Positions 60,262 to 64,000 of a DNA stretch of 64,000 nt are shown piece after piece; within the stretch, counting starts at the first letter, position 1; the number at the start of each line of letters is the position of its first letter. The stretch spans positions 2,632,501-2,696,500 of the forward strand of contig CP016211.1 in the NCBI GenBank assembly GCA_001931535.1, in the 5' to 3' direction. Below the pieces are notes generated by a model. That model saw only the letters and a program-made list of their open reading frames with translations. It was not told the origin of the DNA and did not search any database. The position numbers and the translations under genes were made by a program. The stretch is from Minicystis rosea (GTDB lineage Bacteria > Myxococcota_A > Polyangia > Polyangiales > Polyangiaceae).

Positions 60262-61038
60262 TCACTTGTACGGCATGGCGATGCCGGCCGCGCGCAGGCG
60301 GGCGTCGACCAGCGTGGTCAAGCGGGTGAGGGTCGGGAGCTGGTTCGCCCGGTGACGGTTGATCAATCCGTACCGAGCCCCGGCGTCGGGCGTGGCCCGG
60401 AACCCGTCCGGCAGCGTCTTCGGGATGTGGTGGGCCAGCAGGTTGTCGGCCACCGCAGTGGCCAAGTCCTCGAGGCGCGGGTCGTCCGGGGCCCAGGACG
60501 CGGCCTCCCAGGATCGCTTCAACAGCGCGACGAACTCGGGATCGTCGAGACGGCGCTCGAGCAGGGTCATGAAGCCGTCGAAGTCCTCCGGCACCATGGC
60601 CCGGGCCAGCACCAGGGCCTCGCGCTGAGACGCCACGTAGGCGGGCGCGAACCCGAGGTCGACGAGCCGATCCACGATCGCACACGCGCGATCGGGCAAG
60701 AGGACCCGGTCGCCTTGGGCGAGCCGATCGAGCCTGGCCCGCCGCGCGACCAGCTCGTCGATCTGCGCGGTGAGCCGGCGCTCGACGTCGGCCAGCGCGG
60801 CGGCGAACCGCTCGGGCCCGGCGTCGAGCAGATCACCAATCTTGGCCAGCGGCACACCCGCTCCGGTCAGCGTGCGGATCTGCACCAACCGGAGCAGATC
60901 GGTCGACACGTACCGGCGGTAGCCGGAGCGATCACGCTGCGGCTCGTCGAGCAGACCAAGCCGGTGGTAGTGCCGCACCGTCTTCACGGTGACGCCGGCG
61001 AACGCCGCCGCCTGACCGATGGTGACCCCGTTCCTCAT
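60262..61038 (-). CDS. MerR-family transcriptional regulator
   Basis: 258 residues from ATG 61038, which overlaps the stop of the hydrolase gene (ATGA). The N-terminus is the MerR winged helix: TIGQAAAFAGVTVKTVRHYH, SGYRRYVSTDLLRLVQIRTL and PLAKIGDLL. A coiled coil follows (RLTAQIDELVARRARLDRL), then a longer ligand-type C-terminal domain (about 120-258). It should bind the dyad upstream of the coupled hydrolase and control both genes. The ligand is unknown. Confidence 0.92.
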   Translation of the reverse strand: MRNGVTIGQAAAFAGVTVKTVRHYHRLGLLDEPQRDRSGYRRYVSTDLLRLVQIRTLTGAGVPLAKIGDLLDAGPERFAAALADVERRLTAQIDELVARRARLDRLAQGDRVLLPDRACAIVDRLVDLGFAPAYVASQREALVLARAMVPEDFDGFMTLLERRLDDPEFVALLKRSWEAASWAPDDPRLEDLATAVADNLLAHHIPKTLPDGFRATPDAGARYGLINRHRANQLPTLTRLTTLVDARLRAAGIAMPYK

Positions 61039-61841
61039 CGCTTCGTCGAGCGCTCCTCGTCGTAGGCCGCAGTCTCGCGCACTGCTTCGGCGACCGCTCG
61101 GAAGTCTTTGCGCAAGATGTGAGAGTGGTTGCTCGCCACCTTCGCGCTGACCCGGAGGTTCGGGTTCCGGGCGAGCAGCGCGTCGAGCGTGGCGCGCGCC
61201 TGCTCCATCTCCCCTTGCTCTGCGCCGAGGTTGTCGCCGGTGGCCAGCACGTACCGCACCGGGCAGGACACCCGCTCGAGGACCGGCGCGAGCGCGGCGG
61301 AGAGCTCGTTGATCTCGATGTTGATCTCGGCGTGCTCGTCGGCGCTCATCCGCGCGGCCAGGCCCAGCCGGCTGGCCAGCGGCAAGAGCCACCGCATCCG
61401 GCGGAACAGGTGCCGGATCCGCGCGCGCCCTTCCTCGCCGGTGAGGCCGACCGGCATGGCGCCGTCCACCGACACCACGCCCAAGACACGGTCCGGGTGC
61501 CGGTCGGCCCAGTGCACGGCGAGCGCCGCACCGTAGGACCAGCCAGCGAGGATCGGTCGCTCCACCTTGGTGGCCTCGAGGACGGCGTCCAAGTCCCGCA
61601 GGCACGCCTCGAACGAGTAGTCCGCCGACCGCTTGGATCGGCCGCGGGCCCGCTCGTCGTAGGAGATGTGACGAAAGCCGCCGGTGCCGAGCGCGGCGAT
61701 CACGGGGCGCCAGTGCCGCTGGCTGGCGTAGGAGCCATTCAGGTAGACGACGGGACGGCCGGGGCCGCCGCTGTCGGTGACGGCCAACGCCGTGTCGTCG
61801 ACGGGGAGCATGCCAGTCCAGGGTCGGTTCGCGTGGGTCAT
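61035..61841 (-). CDS. Alpha/beta hydrolase
   Basis: 268 residues. Alpha/beta-hydrolase fold with oxyanion region VVYLNGSYASQRHW, nucleophile Ser102 in LAGWSYGAAL, a likely Asp in LATGDNLG and a His in VASNHSHILRKDF. Substrate unknown (ester, lactone or haloalkane). The ATG lies at 61841, immediately after a MerR-type promoter, so the message may be leaderless. The stop overlaps the MerR start by four bases (ATGA), giving a self-regulated two-gene operon. Confidence 0.9.
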   Translation of the reverse strand: MTHANRPWTGMLPVDDTALAVTDSGGPGRPVVYLNGSYASQRHWRPVIAALGTGGFRHISYDERARGRSKRSADYSFEACLRDLDAVLEATKVERPILAGWSYGAALAVHWADRHPDRVLGVVSVDGAMPVGLTGEEGRARIRHLFRRMRWLLPLASRLGLAARMSADEHAEINIEINELSAALAPVLERVSCPVRYVLATGDNLGAEQGEMEQARATLDALLARNPNLRVSAKVASNHSHILRKDFRAVAEAVRETAAYDEERSTKR

Positions 61842-61847
61842 GTCCCG

Positions 61848-61878
61848 AGCCTGCGGCCTGACCTTGGGTCAAGGTCAA
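61848..61878 (-). promoter_or_regulatory. MerR-type promoter/operator of the hydrolase-MerR operon
   Basis: On the minus strand: -35 TTGACC (61878-61873), a 19-bp spacer and -10-like CAGGCT (61853-61848), with the dyad GACCTTG-ACC-CAAGGTC (61860-61876) filling the spacer. The long spacer with a palindrome between the boxes is the hallmark of MerR promoters. The predicted transcript would start close to the ATG. Confidence 0.75.
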
Positions 61879-61960
61879 CCCGGGATCGACGAGGTCGTAA
61901 GCGTTCACCGGTCCCGGGTCGCGTCCCGGGTCGCGACCAGCCCTGGGCTGTGAGAACACG

Positions 61961-64000
61961 TCAGGGGACGACCCCCCAGAGCACATTGGCGCCTTGAAGG
62001 AGGACGACGTGCGACCACGGCGTCTCCGAGGTGTACGAGGCGTTGAACGAATAGTCGTTGCTCTGTACGAAGCTCAGCGAAACGTAGTTCTGGGTCGTCC
62101 ACGAGAAGCGGAGCTGGTGTCCGGCCGGCAGCGTCGTCCCGCCGAGCGTGAATTGGATGTACGCGTCGGCGCCCGACACGGGCGTGATCGACGCCGTGCT
62201 GATGGTGATGCCGCTCCACTGCGTCTGCGCGCCGCCGACGATGGGCGCCGTGTGCGCCCAATTGATGTTCGACACGAAGCTCGCGAGCGGGACCTCACCC
62301 GCGGTGGTCAGGTAATAGCGGAGGGTCATCCCGGTCAGATCCACCGCGGTGCTTCCGTTGTTGAGGACCCAGAGCTGCGAGCCGATCGCGGTCGTCGTCG
62401 TGGCGGAGTGCTCGTTTTGATACCGCACCTGCATGCCCGAGCAGACGCCGTTCACGCAACTGCCGCTCATGCATGCGACGGGCGTGCCCCATGCCCCGCT
62501 TCCGTTGCAGGTCTGGAGGTCGTTGCCCGAGCACTGCACGGCGCCCGGTGCGCACACGCCCGAGCACACGCCGCTCACGCACGCTTGGTTCGTGCACGCG
62601 CTCGCGCTGCCCCACGCGCCGCTCCCGCTGCACGTCTGCACGCCGTTGCCCGAGCACTGCACCGCCCCCGGGGTGCACACGCCCGAGCACACGCCGCTCA
62701 CGCACGCTTGGTTCGTGCACGCGCTCGCGCTGCCCCACGCGCCGCTCCCGCTGCACGTCTGCACGCCGTTGCCCGAGCACTGCACCGCCCCCGGGGTGCA
62801 CACGCCCGAGCACATGCCGCTCACGCACGCTTGATTCGTGCACGCGCTGGCGCTGCCCCACGCCCCGCTGGCATTGCACGTCTCCACGCTGTTGCCCGAG
62901 CACCGCACCGCGCCCGGGGTGCACGTCCCCGTGCAGACGCCGCTCACGCACGCCGAGTTCGAGCAGTTGATCGCGCTGCTCCAGGCCCCGCTTCCGCTGC
63001 ATGTCTGCACGCCGTTGCCCGAGCACCGCACCGCGCCCGGGGTGCACGTGCCCGTGCAGACGCCGCTCACACAGGCCTGATTGGTGCACGCGACCGGCGA
63101 GCCCCAACTCCCGTTGGCATTGCACGTCTGCACGCCGTTGCCCGAGCACTGTACGGCGCCGGGGGTGCACGATCCCGAGCACACGCCGCCGATGCACGCG
63201 GCGTTCATGCACGCGCTCGCGCTGCCCCACGTCCCGTTCGACGTGCACGACTGCACGCCGTTGCCGCTGCATTGCGTCTGCCCCGGCGCGCACGCGCCGA
63301 CGCAGCTGCCAGCGACGCACGTCTGGTTCGTGCACGCCATCGGTGCACCCCAGGTCGCGCCCGCGCTGCACGTCTGCACGCCGTTGCCCGAGCATTGGGT
63401 CGAGCTCGGCGCGCACGCGACGCACGCGCTGTTCCAGCACGCCGGCGTCACGCCCGAGCACGTCGCCTGCGTCTGCCAGTTGCCGGTGGCGTCGCAGGTT
63501 TGGATGACGTTCGCGAGACAGCGGGTCTGACCCGGGGCGCAGGCGCCGGAGCACACGCCGCTTCCGCACGTCTGGTTCATGCATGCCGTGCCCGCCGTCC
63601 ACATCCCGGTGGCGCTGCACGTCTGCGGGGTGTTGCCGCTGCAGGACACTTGGCCTGGGGCGCACGCACCGACGCACACACCGTCGACGCACGTCTGGTT
63701 CGAGCACGCGTTCGCGCTTCCCCACTGGCCGTCTGCGGCGCAGGTCTCGACGCCGTTGCCCGAGCAGCGCGTCGTTCCCGCGGCACAGACGCCGGCGCAC
63801 GCTCCGTTCACGCAGGTCGAGCTGACACAGGCGCTCGGCGCTCCCCACGTCCCGCCTCCGCCGCAGACTTGCAGACTGTTGCCGGAGCATTGCGTGGTGC
63901 CCGGGCCGCAGGTGCCGCTGCACGCGCCGCCGACACACGCCGAGCTCACGCACGCGGCGGCGGCGCCCCACGTCCCGTTCGACGTGCACGACTGCACGCC
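61961..64000 (-). CDS. Cys-rich repeat protein with C-terminal CBM3-like domain, N-terminus outside window
   Basis: The C-terminal 680 residues; the rest continues past 64000. Twelve complete copies and one partial copy of a 41-residue repeat with six or seven cysteines (pattern C-PGAVQCSGNGVQTC-..-W-..-AC-NQACV-GVC) run up to about 62430, presumably stacked disulfide-rich modules. They are followed by a beta-sandwich of about 155 residues (LWVLNNGSTAVDLTGMTLRY, YLTTAG, TLGGTTLPAGHQLRFSWTT, FNASYTSETPWSHVVLL) resembling a family-3 carbohydrate-binding module. The layout suggests an extracellular adhesin or enzyme stalk that binds cellulose or another glucan. It begins about 120 bases from the hydrolase operon promoter. 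Confidence 0.88.
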   Translation of the reverse strand, partial: GVQSCTSNGTWGAAAACVSSACVGGACSGTCGPGTTQCSGNSLQVCGGGGTWGAPSACVSSTCVNGACAGVCAAGTTRCSGNGVETCAADGQWGSANACSNQTCVDGVCVGACAPGQVSCSGNTPQTCSATGMWTAGTACMNQTCGSGVCSGACAPGQTRCLANVIQTCDATGNWQTQATCSGVTPACWNSACVACAPSSTQCSGNGVQTCSAGATWGAPMACTNQTCVAGSCVGACAPGQTQCSGNGVQSCTSNGTWGSASACMNAACIGGVCSGSCTPGAVQCSGNGVQTCNANGSWGSPVACTNQACVSGVCTGTCTPGAVRCSGNGVQTCSGSGAWSSAINCSNSACVSGVCTGTCTPGAVRCSGNSVETCNASGAWGSASACTNQACVSGMCSGVCTPGAVQCSGNGVQTCSGSGAWGSASACTNQACVSGVCSGVCTPGAVQCSGNGVQTCSGSGAWGSASACTNQACVSGVCSGVCAPGAVQCSGNDLQTCNGSGAWGTPVACMSGSCVNGVCSGMQVRYQNEHSATTTTAIGSQLWVLNNGSTAVDLTGMTLRYYLTTAGEVPLASFVSNINWAHTAPIVGGAQTQWSGITISTASITPVSGADAYIQFTLGGTTLPAGHQLRFSWTTQNYVSLSFVQSNDYSFNASYTSETPWSHVVLLQGANVLWGVVP
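62552..62797. repeat. Two identical 123-bp tandem copies within the Cys-rich gene
   Basis: 62552-62674 and 62675-62797 are base-for-base identical. Each encodes one complete 41-residue repeat, so this is a recent in-frame duplication. The next copy (from 62798) differs by only a few bases. Repeat number is probably variable between strains. Confidence 0.85.

Noticed and set aside
62473..63830. Regular repeats that might suggest a CRISPR array
   Set aside because: The period is 123 bp, the whole stretch is open and encodes a Cys-rich protein, and there are no unique spacers.

Overview
The window is GC-rich DNA whose gene content points to a myxobacterium, probably a member of the Polyangiales (Sorangium/Polyangium-like). 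This is an inference from family content, not from a marker gene. The pointers are many lipoproteins with Ser/Gly/Thr-rich linkers, a caspase-like peptidase, a trehalose synthase/maltokinase fusion, a cytosine-rich tandem-repeat surface protein with a cellulose-binding module, an ECF sigma factor, an A-T-TE peptide synthetase and type VI secretion parts. No rRNA, tRNA, CRISPR array or insertion sequence was recognised.

Layout. Bases 1-6.4 kb: the start of a lipoprotein (minus strand), then a type VI secretion (T6SS) module: a peptidoglycan-binding/M23-like protein, an evolved VgrG with a C-terminal lytic-transglycosylase domain, and a proline-rich accessory protein. 6.9-11.9 kb: a two-gene glucan/trehalose operon (malQ and a treS-maltokinase fusion whose kinase loop is degenerate). 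12.2-14.9 kb: a hybrid histidine kinase. 15.6-21 kb: a DUF5995 protein, a beta-propeller lipoprotein and a two-gene cassette of unknown function. 21-25.9 kb: MoeB/ThiF-rhodanese, a lipoprotein, a cobalamin adenosyltransferase and a short Cys-rich lipoprotein. 26-27.6 kb: a CmlA-like di-iron beta-hydroxylase. 27.9-38.1 kb: a surface-polysaccharide region with many lipoproteins, two TOS1-like (DUF2401-type) paralogues, a GH128 beta-1,3-glucanase, a beta-helix protein and an ECF sigma factor heading the TOS1-like/GH128 operon. 38.2-42.4 kb: an A-T-TE peptide synthetase translationally coupled to an HTTM membrane protein.

42.8-48.5 kb: an Hsp70-like ATPase with its own GrpE-like partner, facing a caspase-like protease. 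48.7-58.4 kb: Skp, a VOC-GST fusion with a frameshifted WYL regulator upstream, an AraC/GST/YciI cluster, an ankyrin protein, an NHL-repeat lipoprotein and a VOC protein. 58.4-60 kb: a cytochrome P450 preceded on the same strand by a 25-residue ORF with a strong ribosome-binding site and a 14-bp stem hairpin between them. This looks like a small modified-peptide (RiPP) cassette and is my preferred candidate for an undescribed system. 60.3-61.9 kb: a MerR regulator coupled to an alpha/beta hydrolase, with a clear MerR-type operator. 62-64 kb: the C-terminal part of a Cys-rich repeat protein ending in a CBM3-like domain, running off the right edge.

Two genes (29349 and 52342) carry apparent single-base frameshifts, each explained by one missing C/G in a short homopolymer. 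They may be true pseudogenes or assembly errors.
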